Assembly: GCF_007748115.1 (NCBI RefSeq)
Contig: NZ_CP036289.1
Location: 3,162,001 to 3,226,000 of the forward strand
Length of the DNA stretch: 64,000 nt
Reading direction: 5' to 3'
Source: Bremerella volcania
GTDB lineage: Bacteria; Planctomycetota; Planctomycetia; Pirellulales; Pirellulaceae
Below, piece by piece: positions 30,201 through 39,422 of this stretch. The translations under genes were made by a program, and so were the position numbers. How positions within the stretch are numbered: the first letter of the stretch is position 1; each line of letters starts with the position of its first letter. Under the pieces are notes generated by a model. That model searched no databases. It saw only the letters and a list, made by a program, of their open reading frames with translations, and had not been told where the DNA came from.

Positions 30201-30761
30201 GAAGCCATCGTTCAGTCCGCAGGCTTGCGGGATCGCGTTGCAAAACTGACTTCAGCCCTGCCACCGGTTTCCCTGCAAGAGCAAGCTGGTATTCAAAAAG
30301 TCCTTACGCTTTATTCGTCAAGCCAAGCGTCCCTGGCCGACGGAGCAAAGTCCTTTGAGAAGCATTGTGCTGTGTGTCACAAGATTGGCGATCAAGGTGT
30401 TCTCATCGGCCCGCAGCTTGACGGCATAGGCAATCGACCCCTAGAGCGGATAGTCGAAGATGTCCTGGCACCCAGCCGCAACGTCGATGCGGCTTTCAAG
30501 ACGGTCCTGATTCAAACAGTCGATGGCCAAGTGATCTCTGGACTGCCACGACGGGAGGAAGGAGAGGTTCTCGTGTTGGCAAATGCGGAAGGAAAAGAGG
30601 TGCGGATCACTAAGGACGACATTGAGGTTCGTAAGGACTCGCCACTTTCGCTGATGCCAGGCAATTTCGGTGAACAGATCCCCGAAAGAGAACTGCTTGG
30701 ACTTATCGACTTTTTGCGTCACCAAACAGCCACGCCTTCCGGGCCTAATAACCATCAATAG
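27234..30761 (+). CDS. PVC-type membrane-bound dehydrogenase with HEAT repeats and haem domain
   Basis: An 1175-residue secreted protein. ATG at 27234 gives a signal peptide (MKTNCSLFLTLFLLAPGPLLLAA); the frame continues up to 27153 but lacks a signal there. Residues 30-430 form the beta-propeller 'membrane-bound dehydrogenase' domain of planctomycetes and verrucomicrobia (FEIQLVVSEPDIGQPMNLNFD, TFDPLGNLYDADCHSMP). HEAT-like repeats follow, and near the C-terminus a c-type haem domain with CAVCHKIGDQG and a downstream AFKTVLIQTVDGQVISG segment. Likely a periplasmic dehydrogenase for a sugar or alcohol; substrate unknown. It is divergent from the btuB riboswitch. Confidence 0.9.
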   Translation: MKTNCSLFLTLFLLAPGPLLLAAEPPKTPQQQQKLFHLPPGFEIQLVVSEPDIGQPMNLNFDARGRLWITSSVEYPYPADSPGVQPRPDRFAGIGQHAPRDWVTVVEGFAEDGRGKTITTFATGLNIPIGQTPLGNGGEAIVYSIPNIDKLEDTNGDGVADERTKLYGSVGNIDTHGMVNSFTPWIDGWIYGCHGFSNTSEITDGQGNVTRMQSGNTYRFRADGSRFESFSFGQVNPFGMTFDPLGNLYDADCHSMPVYQLLRGAKYPHFGAKPDAVGFGPTMIDHNHGSTGICGPAYYSAEHFPQSFRDNLFICNPVSQVIHRDKLKQFGSTYQVDSQPDMVRCDDTWFRPVDVMMGPDGALYVADFYNPIIGHYESPLDHPDRDRTHGRVWRIVYTGEDKSAKPLVSAPDLTKLPTNELVKQLDSANLLVRTMATNLLVEGHAQVAPEAMDSIRDQASPRQLAHALWVLERIKGLSNDDLQRLAGHPDRLVRVHLIKALAEREVWSAVEFDLVRQSLQDQDPFVVRAAADALGLHPAAANVQPMLLAWKQALPEDTHLEHMFRLALREHFRSAEIVAKLDAQPWSDEESKQLAAIAKVTESEPAAQWLILRTESNSIDWEVLSRVAGQAARQNDAKMLERIVELTKLSPAWKQLSVLSQFSLAEQETGRRPSENLLARSWAERLWNDLSAELARNEAWTAHPLDGEIPLATNPWGPRNRTTSAGDTRTFLDSIVHGEKQTGVLRSRSFPLPKEIRFWLCGQDGLPGKPSPESNFVCVRLADGNKVIAKQNVPRNDVARQYTLSLAEYAGKTGYVEVVDGNSASSYAWIAAREFSPEVPALPLQEEAASKADLLRLVQDFRLTSSGDQLLALLSDQNLDWEMRVLVAETLQRLGLGDEVSDSLIVWLSESDLSPALWQRVVRLLGLQANSKVHNALVDQLKSTASAEQAEIALALGNSKEGMVALLAAIDQGKASPYVLQNPKFQQQTEAIVQSAGLRDRVAKLTSALPPVSLQEQAGIQKVLTLYSSSQASLADGAKSFEKHCAVCHKIGDQGVLIGPQLDGIGNRPLERIVEDVLAPSRNVDAAFKTVLIQTVDGQVISGLPRREEGEVLVLANAEGKEVRITKDDIEVRKDSPLSLMPGNFGEQIPERELLGLIDFLRHQTATPSGPNNHQ

Positions 30762-30837
30762 AAAGGCCACTCCCATTCGATGTACAGGCGATATCTTTGT
30801 TGGTCGTAGTGAGGTGAACCATTGGCGCATAAGAAAA

Positions 30838-30863
30838 GCGTTCCAATCATTAGATCGGAACGC
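30838..30863. terminator. Likely intrinsic terminator (both directions)
   Basis: Stem GCGTTCC/GGAACGC, extended inside by ATC/GAT around an ATTA loop after one mismatch, with flanking A-rich and CTTT sequence. It lies between the convergent PVC dehydrogenase and Gfo/Idh oxidoreductase genes, exactly where a shared terminator is expected. Confidence 0.7.
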
Positions 30864-30891
30864 CTTTGCGTTTCGTATATCAACTAAATAA

Positions 30892-32274
30892 TTACACCAC
30901 GTATTCCATGTCGCGGATCTGGCCAGGCATCGGAACCGGGTATTTGCCTTCCTCGTTGGGCATCACTGGGGCTGGTCCATCTGCGGTCAGCTTGTCGACG
31001 TTCGGAGCGAACTCTTGCTCGCAATGGAGCATTTGTTCGTAGGTGACCTCTTGACCCGTATGAGCTGCCATGCGGCCCATGCTGGTTACCAGGCTTGCCT
31101 GAACGCCGCGGTGAACTTCGTTGTAAGGTTGATCGTTGATGATCGCGTCAACTAAGTCGTTCCATTCCAGTTGGTATGGGTTTTGTTCCGGCTGGGGGTA
31201 GGCCCAAACCACTTCGCGGCGGTTTTGATTCTGTCCGCTGAAGGTGCGAACCTTACCCGGCGTGTGCCCTGAGGTACTGACGATCGCCGAACCCTTGCTG
31301 CCGTGGACGACGCTTGACATGTCGTTGCGGCAACCAAGCATCGTGCGGCCATTGAAGAACAGCTTCGAGCCATCTGGGTAGGTGTATTCGACGGCGTACG
31401 TATCGAAGTTCTGGTCGATGAAGTCGCCTCGGTAGTGACGTCCGCCCAGGGCCTGAGCCTTGACAGGCCAAGCATTCTTCATCCAAGAAGTTTCGTCGAT
31501 CTGATGGATGTAGAAGTCGCTGAAGCAACCACCGCTAGCCCACAGGAAGCTGTGGAAGCGTTCGATCTGATACATCACTTCCGGCTTGTCTTCTGGTTTC
31601 CGAGTGCTGAACGCCGAAGCGACCGGGCCGTGCATGCGGTAAGCACGCATGCAGACGATATCGCCAATCTCGCCGTTTTGAATTCGTTCGTGCAGTTCCT
31701 GACGACCACGGCAGTGACGCACCATTAAGCCCACAGCCGACTTGATATTCTTCTTATCTGCCAGTTCTGCCAAAGCGATCATCTTCTTGGCACTTGGGCC
31801 ATCCGCGATGACAGGCTTCTCCATGAAGACGTTCAGGCCCTTGTCGATCGCGTATTGGTAGTGAACCCAGCGGAAGGCAAGCGGCGTGGCGAGAATTACA
31901 ATGTCGCCAGGATTCAACGCGTCCATGGCTTGCTTGTAAGCTTCAAAGCCAACGAATTGGCGTTCCTTGGGAACGTCGACTTTTTCCTTGTTCTCTTGGA
32001 ACGTACGGTTCAGCGCGTTGTAGCTGCCATCCAGGCGATGCTGAAACACATCGGCCATTGCCACCAGCTTCGTGACCCCGGCCGGGACGTTTAATGAGTC
32101 GGCCGCGGCACCCGTTCCACGACCACCACAGCCGACCAATGCGACCTGGATCTTGCCAATCTCTTTCTCTTCCGCGTGAACGTGCGGCACGGCGAAAGCG
32201 CTCAGGGCGGAAGCGGCGCCGGCCATCTTGATAAAGTCACGGCGATTGTTCTTCGTTTGCAGTCGTTCGCTCAT
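30892..32274 (-). CDS. Gfo/Idh/MocA family oxidoreductase, Tat-exported
   Basis: A 460-residue NAD(P)-dependent oxidoreductase. ATG at 32274 gives a Tat signal (KNNRRDFIKMAGAASALSAFAV). The Rossmann motif is VALVGCGGRGTGAA, and the family motif EKPVIADG follows. Such secreted Gfo/Idh proteins are very common in planctomycetes, with the cofactor presumably acquired before export. It lies 51 bases downstream of the cytochrome-SUMF fusion gene on the same strand. Substrate unknown, probably a sugar or inositol. Confidence 0.92.
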   Translation of the reverse strand: MSERLQTKNNRRDFIKMAGAASALSAFAVPHVHAEEKEIGKIQVALVGCGGRGTGAAADSLNVPAGVTKLVAMADVFQHRLDGSYNALNRTFQENKEKVDVPKERQFVGFEAYKQAMDALNPGDIVILATPLAFRWVHYQYAIDKGLNVFMEKPVIADGPSAKKMIALAELADKKNIKSAVGLMVRHCRGRQELHERIQNGEIGDIVCMRAYRMHGPVASAFSTRKPEDKPEVMYQIERFHSFLWASGGCFSDFYIHQIDETSWMKNAWPVKAQALGGRHYRGDFIDQNFDTYAVEYTYPDGSKLFFNGRTMLGCRNDMSSVVHGSKGSAIVSTSGHTPGKVRTFSGQNQNRREVVWAYPQPEQNPYQLEWNDLVDAIINDQPYNEVHRGVQASLVTSMGRMAAHTGQEVTYEQMLHCEQEFAPNVDKLTADGPAPVMPNEEGKYPVPMPGQIRDMEYVV

Positions 32275-32325
32275 AATAAGTCCTGTGACCAATGGAATAG
32301 GGGTTGGGGATGAATAGGAGTGGGG

Positions 32326-33729
32326 TTAGTAGACGTCTTTCGCACTGTTCCAGTAGAAATACATTTCCTCTGGCGAAGGGATCTTCACGGGGCGAACAAT
32401 GCGAAAGCCTAGTTGTTGAGCATTGGTGTGGTACCAGATGCTCTTGGGAAGCTGAGGGTCTTGCTGTTTCCAGACCGCTTCACTGCCGCGCCGCGCAGCG
32501 CTGCGAAGTCGATCCGGATCATCGTCCCAGCCGCCACCGCGAACACTTCGCGGATAGAGACTTACAGGCTTGATGTATGGGTTCTTGGTCGAGTTTTGAA
32601 TCTTTTCGAAGTAGTCAGGTATGTACTGATCGGCACACCATTCCATGACATTCCCATGCATGTCATGTAGTCCCCAGGGATTGGGCTTCTTTAGGCCAAC
32701 CTTTTGGTATTTTTCGTTCGCATTGTCATAGAACCATGCGTAGTCGAAGAGATTTTCCGGATCATCTCCGAAGGAATAGGCCGTGGTTGTGCCTGCACGA
32801 CAGGCGTGCTCCCATTCCGCCTCGGTGGGAAGTCGGTAGAAATGACCCGTCTGGGCACTAAGCCACTGGCAATACTTATTGGCCGCATGCTGCGTCATGC
32901 TGATCGCGGGATAACCATGCTGACCCATACCGAAACTCATTTCGGTATAAGGAGGCGTCGGTTGGCTGACGGCATCGACGATGGTGTGGGATTTCGTGTC
33001 GAAGTCGATTCGCGAGCCGTCCTTGCGTCGGTCAACCTGCGTGATCATGAAGGGTTCGTATTCATCCCAGGTCACCTCGCACTTGCCCATCCAGAAAGGA
33101 TCGACCGAGACCTTGGTTTGCGGTCCTTCCTCAAGCCGGCGCAACTCTTCGGTCGCTGGGCTTCCCATGACGAACTCGCCACCAGGGATGGCGATCATTT
33201 CATATTCCACTTCGGTAACAGGGATTGTGTTCTTGTAGTTGGCTGGGTCTCCCTGCTCTTTCTTGGCTTGGGCGATGATCTTGGCGTGAATCTTCTTCAC
33301 CAATTCGAAGTCATCCGGTGAGGCGAACTTGGGGCCTTCCTTCGCACGAGCCTTGAGGGTCATGTCTTCCGGCCACTTGGCGCCTTGGGCGATCCAAGTT
33401 TTCAGGATTTCGGTTTCGTTCTTGGAGAGCGGTCCGCCGGAACGAAGTGGCGGCATCAACTGCTCGTCGGTACGAGGCAGCACCGTCATCGTGTAGAACA
33501 TGCTGTCTTCAGGGGACTCGGGAAGGATCGCTCCACCACTGCCGGACTCAAACGCGTCTTCCTTCGTTGTAAGCAGGTAATCCCCCGCAGGTTCGTCCCC
33601 TGAATGACAAGAAACGCAATTCGTTTCCAGGATAGGAGCCACGTCTTTCGAAAAGTCAATTTCGGCGGAAGACAGAAAGCCAGGTGCAAGACCGAGAAGA
33701 CATACCGTTAGAGAAAACGCCAGTTTCAT
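32326..33729 (-). CDS. Planctomycete cytochrome c (PSCyt1-like) + SUMF1/FGE-fold fusion
   Basis: A 467-residue secreted protein. Signal peptide (MKLAFSLTVCLLGLAPGFLS), then a PSCyt1-like domain with CVSCHSGDEPAGDYLL (haem motif CVSCH) ending at KTWIAQGAKWPE, then a formylglycine-generating-enzyme-fold domain (about 190-455; MIAIPGGEFVMGS, RLPTEAEWEHACRAG, HGNVMEWCADQY, SVRGGGWDDD). The C-terminal segment where true aerobic FGEs carry the catalytic cysteine pair has no cysteine, so it is probably not a sulfatase-maturing enzyme. ATG at 33729 is preferred over the longer frame from 33822. It heads a two-gene operon with the Gfo/Idh oxidoreductase. Confidence 0.88.
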   Translation of the reverse strand: MKLAFSLTVCLLGLAPGFLSSAEIDFSKDVAPILETNCVSCHSGDEPAGDYLLTTKEDAFESGSGGAILPESPEDSMFYTMTVLPRTDEQLMPPLRSGGPLSKNETEILKTWIAQGAKWPEDMTLKARAKEGPKFASPDDFELVKKIHAKIIAQAKKEQGDPANYKNTIPVTEVEYEMIAIPGGEFVMGSPATEELRRLEEGPQTKVSVDPFWMGKCEVTWDEYEPFMITQVDRRKDGSRIDFDTKSHTIVDAVSQPTPPYTEMSFGMGQHGYPAISMTQHAANKYCQWLSAQTGHFYRLPTEAEWEHACRAGTTTAYSFGDDPENLFDYAWFYDNANEKYQKVGLKKPNPWGLHDMHGNVMEWCADQYIPDYFEKIQNSTKNPYIKPVSLYPRSVRGGGWDDDPDRLRSAARRGSEAVWKQQDPQLPKSIWYHTNAQQLGFRIVRPVKIPSPEEMYFYWNSAKDVY

Positions 33730-34022
33730 TCGTTGTGCTTTGAGACCCCTTACGGAAACGGGGGTTGCTAAAGGAAATTTGGGGGAGGGAGAAACATGAG
33801 AGGTGGTGACTGGGATAGTCACGAGGTGTGCGCTAATTCTAGGCGAACGTCATTTCGTTGCAAGACTTTGCGATTTCATACAATCTGGTTGCCTATTTAA
33901 ATAACCGCCGCAGATAACGCGAGATATTTGTCGCTCACGGGTGTCGATTGCTACAAAATGGCAAGAGACTGATTACAAAAATCGAATAGAAACTTTTTGA
34001 ATTGAGTCTGGTTACGGTTAAA

Positions 34023-37001
34023 TCAGGGCGATTTTCGCAAAGATTTCCATAATATTTCGGCCGGGTGCATCGCCGTGCGTTGAGTTCCGTCATGAATTTG
34101 ATGACGGCAGGAGGTGCCTGGTGCCGCTATTAGGGCGTCGGTTGGTAGTCCTCGCACGCGAGGGAACAGAACCAATTCGCCAATCTTCATCGACACCGCG
34201 TAATGTTCCGCTTCGTAACCGAAGGAACCGGCCATGCCGCAGCAACCACTGGGGATTGTCTTCACAGTGTAGTTCTTCGGAAGACTGAGGGCGGCAATCG
34301 TTGCCGACTGTCCAACAAGTGCCTTTTGAAAGCAGTGTCCGTGAAGGTGGATCGATTTTGCCTCGTCAGTAAATGAATCGGCAGAAATGTTTCCGGTTTG
34401 CATCTCTTGTTGAAGGAACTCCTCGAACATCAAGCATCGATTGGAAATATCATGAGCGATCGGACGTAATCTAGGTTCGGCTAACTCCATGGTTTCATCA
34501 CGAAAGGTGAGGATCGCGGAAGGCTCAACTCCGATCATACGAATTCGATCACCCATTACTTCTTTCAGCACAGCTAGGTTTTGGTCGATGCGCTGTTTGG
34601 CTTCACGAAGCAATCCTTTCGACAACCACGTTCGCCCGCTTTCAGTGATTGGTGCGAAAGTGACGCCGTACCCGAGGTGTTCTAGTAGCTCGATCGCCGC
34701 GATACCAACATGCGGATCATGAAAGTTTGTGAATTCATCATTGAAGAAGAGGACCTTTCCCGCTTTTCCGGCATTGGCGTGAGGCCGATGTTTATCGTAC
34801 CACTTAGCCAGCGTTTGCTTGGGCAAGAGTGGAATCGTGCGCTCGGGATGAAACCCAGTCAGGCGATTAAGTACCTTCCGAAGTAACGGTGTTCCAAACA
34901 TAAGATTCCAAAGCCAAGGCACCTGAGCCGCGAGTTTCTGTTTATTGACAAAATCCGCGATCAACTTTGAACGGCGCGGGACTCCGTGCGCATCGTGGTA
35001 GTGCTGTTGAAATTCGGCTTTTAGCTTGGCCATGTCGACCGTCGAAGGACACTCCTTCTTGCATCCTTTACACGAAAGACAAAGGTCCATCACCTCTTTG
35101 AGTTCTTCACTGTCCAGCGGATTGGCGGCATTCGATTCAGTAATGATCTGACGAAGCGTGTTGGCCCGTGCTCGCGTTGTATGCATTTCGTCACGTGTGG
35201 CCATGTAGCTCGGGCACATTGTCCCACCAGATAACTCCGTTTTGCGACAGTCGCCAGAACCATTGCACATTTCGGCTGCACCCAGGATGCCGAAATTTGA
35301 AGAAAAATCGAACAACGTCTTTGGCTGCCGGGGCTGCTGCCCCGGGGCATAACGCAGGGAAGAATTCATCGGAGGCGTATTGACGATCTTGTTCGGATTG
35401 AAGATACCCTTGGGGTCCCACGCGTGTTTTACTTGCTTGACCAACTCGTAATTGCGCTCGCCGATCATTTGTCGCAGAAACTCACCTCGTAAGCGTCCGT
35501 CACCATGTTCGCCGCTAAGTGAGCCCCGGTAGTGTTTCACGAGTTCGGCGATCGTCTGTGCCACTTCGCGAAATTGCTGATTCCCTTCCGGCGTCTTGAG
35601 GTTGATCACAGGGCGAAGATGGATCTCACCGCTGCCAGCATGTGCATAATGAACACACTCAAGGCCGAATCGGTCTTTCAGACGCCGGTTGAACTCGGCG
35701 ATATACTCCGGCAAGTCATCGACATCCACACACGTATCTTCCACCACCGGAGCAGGCTTCGCGTCGCCTGGCATGTTGCCTAGTAGCCCCAGCCCTGCTT
35801 TACGCAAGTCCCAAATCCGCTCGGTATCATCTCCGAAGAGCACTGGGTAGGCTAAGCCGAGACCGGCGTCTTGCATCTCGCTGATGATGTGATCGCAAAC
35901 GGACTGGACTTCCTCCTGGGTTTGCCCACGGATGTCAACCACGATGATTGCTCCCGGCTTACCTTGCACGAAGAACCGGTTCGCACGATGTTCGATGCTT
36001 CTTTCGGTGCACTCCAGGATAAAATGATCGATTAATTCACAGGCATAACAGTCGTGCCGCACGGCGATCTGCGTTGCACGAAGCGATTGATCGACGGTCT
36101 CGAAGTGGGCGCATAGTAGGCCACTAACCGGTGGAGGCAGCGGTAAACAGTTCAGCTTGATTTTGGTCGCGAAAAAGAGGGTCCCTTCACTTCCGGCGAT
36201 TAACTTGCAGAAGTTAAATCGCTTGGAACTCGACGGATCGAAGACCTCGGCATCCATCAACAGGTCGATGGCGTAGCCGGTGTTTCGTCTCGGGATCGAG
36301 GGCTTAGGAAACTCCCGTTCGATTTCCTCACGGTTTACGTTGTTGGACAGCATCTCGCGGATTCGCTGGTAAATCGACGTCTCCAAAGATGCGGGGCCGT
36401 TGCATTTGGCTTCGAACTCTTCCACCGTCAGTTGCCCGAACTTGACGTAAGATCCATCAGCTAGAAATCCTTCGATTTCCAGTAGGTGGTCGCGCGTGCT
36501 GCCGTATTTGATCGAGTTGGAACCGCAAGAATTGTTTCCTACCATCCCGCCGATCATGGCCCGGTTTTGCGTCGATGTTTCTGGACCAAACAACATGCCA
36601 TGTGGTTTGAGTGCGAGATTCAGCTCGTTGCGAATCACCCCAGGTTCCACCCAAACGGTTTTTTCTTGCGGGTCGATTTCAAGAATCTGCGTGAACCAGC
36701 GCGATACATCGACGACAATGCCGCCACCAACGACTTGCCCGGCCAAGGAAGTTCCGGCAGTACGAGGAATCAGGCCGACTTCATGGCGATTGGCAAAAAG
36801 GATGAGTTGTCGAATATCCTTTTGGGTTTCAGGGATCGCAACGGCAACCGGCATTTGCTGGTAGGCGGAAGCATCGGTCGCGTAAAGACGCCGCATCAGC
36901 GATCCGGTGTGCAGTTGTCCCTGCAATTGGGATCGCAATTGATTCAATGCCGCGCCCAGATCGGGCGTGGTCGGTTGTTTCGCAGGAGGAGCAGATTCCA
37001 T
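34023..37001 (-). CDS. FAD-binding and Fe-S oxidoreductase, YdiJ-like (D-2-hydroxyglutarate dehydrogenase type)
   Basis: A 992-residue two-part flavoprotein. The N-terminal half is an FAD-linked oxidase of the vanillyl-alcohol-oxidase fold (VGLIPRTAGTSLAGQVVGGG, QNRAMIGGMVGNNSCGSNS, LSGEHGDGRLRGEFL). The C-terminal half has iron-sulfur binding cysteines (CNGSGDCRK...MCPSYMAT; CLSCKGCKKECPSTVDMAKLK) and CCG-type cysteines (HGHCFQKALVG, SGCCGMAGSFGYEAEH). Size and layout match the E. coli YdiJ type, which oxidises D-2-hydroxyglutarate. Substrate is inferred by similarity. It is divergent from the pncB operon. Confidence 0.85.
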   Translation of the reverse strand: MESAPPAKQPTTPDLGAALNQLRSQLQGQLHTGSLMRRLYATDASAYQQMPVAVAIPETQKDIRQLILFANRHEVGLIPRTAGTSLAGQVVGGGIVVDVSRWFTQILEIDPQEKTVWVEPGVIRNELNLALKPHGMLFGPETSTQNRAMIGGMVGNNSCGSNSIKYGSTRDHLLEIEGFLADGSYVKFGQLTVEEFEAKCNGPASLETSIYQRIREMLSNNVNREEIEREFPKPSIPRRNTGYAIDLLMDAEVFDPSSSKRFNFCKLIAGSEGTLFFATKIKLNCLPLPPPVSGLLCAHFETVDQSLRATQIAVRHDCYACELIDHFILECTERSIEHRANRFFVQGKPGAIIVVDIRGQTQEEVQSVCDHIISEMQDAGLGLAYPVLFGDDTERIWDLRKAGLGLLGNMPGDAKPAPVVEDTCVDVDDLPEYIAEFNRRLKDRFGLECVHYAHAGSGEIHLRPVINLKTPEGNQQFREVAQTIAELVKHYRGSLSGEHGDGRLRGEFLRQMIGERNYELVKQVKHAWDPKGIFNPNKIVNTPPMNSSLRYAPGQQPRQPKTLFDFSSNFGILGAAEMCNGSGDCRKTELSGGTMCPSYMATRDEMHTTRARANTLRQIITESNAANPLDSEELKEVMDLCLSCKGCKKECPSTVDMAKLKAEFQQHYHDAHGVPRRSKLIADFVNKQKLAAQVPWLWNLMFGTPLLRKVLNRLTGFHPERTIPLLPKQTLAKWYDKHRPHANAGKAGKVLFFNDEFTNFHDPHVGIAAIELLEHLGYGVTFAPITESGRTWLSKGLLREAKQRIDQNLAVLKEVMGDRIRMIGVEPSAILTFRDETMELAEPRLRPIAHDISNRCLMFEEFLQQEMQTGNISADSFTDEAKSIHLHGHCFQKALVGQSATIAALSLPKNYTVKTIPSGCCGMAGSFGYEAEHYAVSMKIGELVLFPRVRGLPTDALIAAPGTSCRHQIHDGTQRTAMHPAEILWKSLRKSP

Positions 37002-37171
37002 AGGGGTGTCAATTCATGGATGGGAGGTGGGACCAGCAAGCGTTGACCCCCTATCTTAAGGTACCCGCGACAAATTCCCATCCTGGGTCTTTTCCATGAC
37101 TGATTTTGTCGGTTACCAAGTGTTTCCGGTTGAAGGTTGGCGAGAAAGCTACAAACCAAAACAAATCATTA

Positions 37172-37199
37172 TTGACAAATGATGCATAGTGTCGATAAT
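37172..37199 (+). promoter_or_regulatory. Sigma-70-type promoter of the pncB operon
   Basis: A perfect -35 box TTGACA (37172-37177), a 16-base spacer and a near-consensus -10 box GATAAT (37194-37199), followed by pncB at 37222. This is the clearest vegetative-type promoter seen in the window. Confidence 0.75.
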
Positions 37200-37204
37200 A
37201 CACT
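37188..37204 (+). promoter_or_regulatory. Candidate NrtR operator over the -10 box
   Basis: A palindrome AGTGT-N7-ACACT whose 7-base centre contains the -10 box GATAAT. A repressor bound here would block RNA polymerase. The second gene of this operon encodes an NrtR-type Nudix regulator, which controls NAD salvage genes in other bacteria, so it is the obvious candidate ligand. Binding is inference. Confidence 0.6.
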
Positions 37205-37221
37205 TAGAAAGTGAGAAGACG

Positions 37222-38694
37222 ATGCTCAAGCGACTTTATCAGCCCCCATTAGCGCTGTTGACCGATCTTTACCAGCTGACGATGGCCTACGGCTATTGGA
37301 AGTTAGGGCGTGCCAATCAACAGGCAGTGTTTCACCTCTTCTTTCGCAAACCACCCTTCAAAGGTGGTTATGCCGTCACAGCGGGGCTGCAACAAGCGAT
37401 CGATTACTTAGAGGCTTACCGCTTTGATGACTCGGACGTCACCTATCTCGCCGAGTTGACGGGAAATGACGGCCAGCCGCTATTCGAGAAGGCATTTCTC
37501 GACGAATTGCGTGACTTGAAACTTACTGTCGACGTTGATGCGATGCCGGAAGGGACCGTAAGTTTTGGCCAAGAGCCGATGCTCCGCGTCAAAGGGCCAA
37601 TTCTGCAGTGCCAACTGCTGGAAACGCCTCTGTTGAACATGATTAATTTTCAGACTCTGATCGCCACGAAAGCCTCACGAATTCGGGCAGCCGCGGGAGA
37701 CGAGCCTGTATTGGAATTCGGTCTGCGAAGGGCGCAAGGGATCGACGGTGCCATTTCGGCGAGCCGGGCCGCGTACATCGGCGGGTGTGCTGCCACCTCG
37801 AATGTCCTGGCAGGCAAGCTGTTTGGCATACCCGTCAAAGGAACGCATGCTCATAGCTGGGTCATGTCATTTGATAGCGAACTCGAGTCGTTCGAGAAAT
37901 ACGCCGAGGTGATGCCCAACAACTGTGTGTTTCTGGTTGATACGTATGACACCCTGGATGGAGTGCGGCAAGCGTGCCAGGTAGGAAAGCAGCTTCGCCG
38001 GCGGGGGCAGGAAATGGTTGGTATCCGGCTCGACTCGGGTGACTTGGCGTACCTAAGCATCGAAGCTCGCAAGATTCTCGATGAAGAAGGTTTTCCGAAT
38101 GCCACCATCGTGGCGTCGAATGACCTCGATGAACACATCATGGAAAGTTTGAAAAACCAGGGTGCAAAAATTGCCGTGTGGGGTGTAGGAACCAAGCTCG
38201 CGACGGCATTCGATCAACCGGCACTGGGTGGCGTCTACAAACTGGCTGCCATGCAGCGTGAAGATGGAAGCTGGCAACCGAAAGTGAAACTTTCGGAGCA
38301 GGCCATCAAAACGTCGATTCCTGGGATGTTACAGGTCCGCCGCTATCAAACAGGGCAAGGTCTGATCGGCGACATGATCTACGACGAAACGCGCGGCATC
38401 GACCCGAGAGAGATCATCGTTGATTCGAAAGACACTACTAGAAGGAAGCGTCTTGCTGAGCACACCGAGTCGTTTGACTTGCTTACTCCAACGATGCGAG
38501 ATGGAGTGCGTGTCAGCGAAATCGAGCCGCTCGAAGCCATTCGTGCCCGAGCACTCGAACAGTTGCAATTGGTTCATCCCACGATCCGTCGATTCATGAA
38601 TCCGCACGAGTATCCTGTGGGGCTCGATATTGGACTTCATGAAGTTCGGAATCGCATGATCCACGATATTCGCGGATCGCAATTGGATGATTAG
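37222..38694 (+). CDS. pncB: Nicotinate phosphoribosyltransferase
   Basis: A 490-residue enzyme making nicotinate mononucleotide from nicotinate and PRPP, the entry step of the Preiss-Handler salvage route. Seen are the N-terminal [16 protein letters not shown] segment, [15 protein letters not shown], the catalytic His region [11 protein letters not shown] and the phosphate-binding [17 protein letters not shown] at 37222 is preferred; the frame from 37189 starts within the promoter. First gene of the operon, 11 bases before nrtR. Confidence 0.95.
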   Translation: MLKRLYQPPLALLTDLYQLTMAYGYWKLGRANQQAVFHLFFRKPPFKGGYAVTAGLQQAIDYLEAYRFDDSDVTYLAELTGNDGQPLFEKAFLDELRDLKLTVDVDAMPEGTVSFGQEPMLRVKGPILQCQLLETPLLNMINFQTLIATKASRIRAAAGDEPVLEFGLRRAQGIDGAISASRAAYIGGCAATSNVLAGKLFGIPVKGTHAHSWVMSFDSELESFEKYAEVMPNNCVFLVDTYDTLDGVRQACQVGKQLRRRGQEMVGIRLDSGDLAYLSIEARKILDEEGFPNATIVASNDLDEHIMESLKNQGAKIAVWGVGTKLATAFDQPALGGVYKLAAMQREDGSWQPKVKLSEQAIKTSIPGMLQVRRYQTGQGLIGDMIYDETRGIDPREIIVDSKDTTRRKRLAEHTESFDLLTPTMRDGVRVSEIEPLEAIRARALEQLQLVHPTIRRFMNPHEYPVGLDIGLHEVRNRMIHDIRGSQLDD

Positions 38695-38705
38695 AGAGGA
38701 CAGCC

Positions 38706-39413
38706 ATGCGAAACAAGCTATCCAAGAGATTTCAATACGAATACCCGCGAGCCGCACTGACGGTCGACATCGTCGTATTTGCCCTCGATGAAGAAGACTT
38801 AAAAGTGATGCTCATTCAGCGCGACCTCAAGCCATTTCAAGGACAATGGGCCTTGCCTGGCGGATTCGTACACGTGGATGAAACCCTGGACGCCGCCGCA
38901 CGGCGTGAGCTTCAGGAAGAGACGGGGCTTAAGGAGATCTTTTTGGAGCAGTTGTTCACTTTTGGCGACTTAGATCGAGATCCTCGTGAGCGAGTCGTGA
39001 CCGTCGCCTACTACGCGCTGGTCAATTTAGAGGGACACAACGTCCAGGCCAGCACGGACGCACGAAACGCTGCCTGGTTCTCACTTAATGAGCTTCCGGA
39101 ACTCGCGTTTGATCACGCGACGATACTGAAAGCCGCTCACGAACGTTTACGAGGCAAAGTGCGTTATCAACCGATCGGATTTGAACTGCTCCCTGAAAAA
39201 TTTACACTCCGTCAGCTTCAGCATCTCTACGAGGTCATCCTTGATCGAGAACTGGACAAGCGCAATTTTCGCAAGAAGGTGCTGGGGATGGAGATCGTCC
39301 AAGAGACGGACGAGATCGAAAAAGATGTCGCCCACCGTGCCGCACGACTTTATCGGTTCGATCAGAAGGCGTATGAGCGACTTAGCAAGCAAGGATTTCA
39401 CTTCGAGATTTGA
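38706..39413 (+). CDS. nrtR: NrtR-type Nudix transcriptional regulator of NAD metabolism
   Basis: A 235-residue fusion of an N-terminal Nudix domain and a C-terminal winged-helix domain. The Nudix box (Gly53 to Leu75) matches GX5EX7REUXEEXGU exactly, with the REL-QEETGL core intact, so the domain may still hydrolyse ADP-ribose. The winged helix starts at [14 protein letters not shown] (about residue 164) and includes RNFRKKVLG. NrtR proteins repress NAD genes and are released by ADP-ribose or related ligands. It has an AGAGGA ribosome site 6 bases from the ATG and sits between pncB and pncA. Confidence 0.92.
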   Translation: MRNKLSKRFQYEYPRAALTVDIVVFALDEEDLKVMLIQRDLKPFQGQWALPGGFVHVDETLDAAARRELQEETGLKEIFLEQLFTFGDLDRDPRERVVTVAYYALVNLEGHNVQASTDARNAAWFSLNELPELAFDHATILKAAHERLRGKVRYQPIGFELLPEKFTLRQLQHLYEVILDRELDKRNFRKKVLGMEIVQETDEIEKDVAHRAARLYRFDQKAYERLSKQGFHFEI

Positions 39414-39422
39414 GAGGTCCTT

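Noticed and set aside
32326-33729. True formylglycine-generating enzyme activating the nearby sulfatase
   Set aside because: It lacks the catalytic cysteine pair, is exported and fused to a cytochrome, and is 24 kb from the sulfatase.
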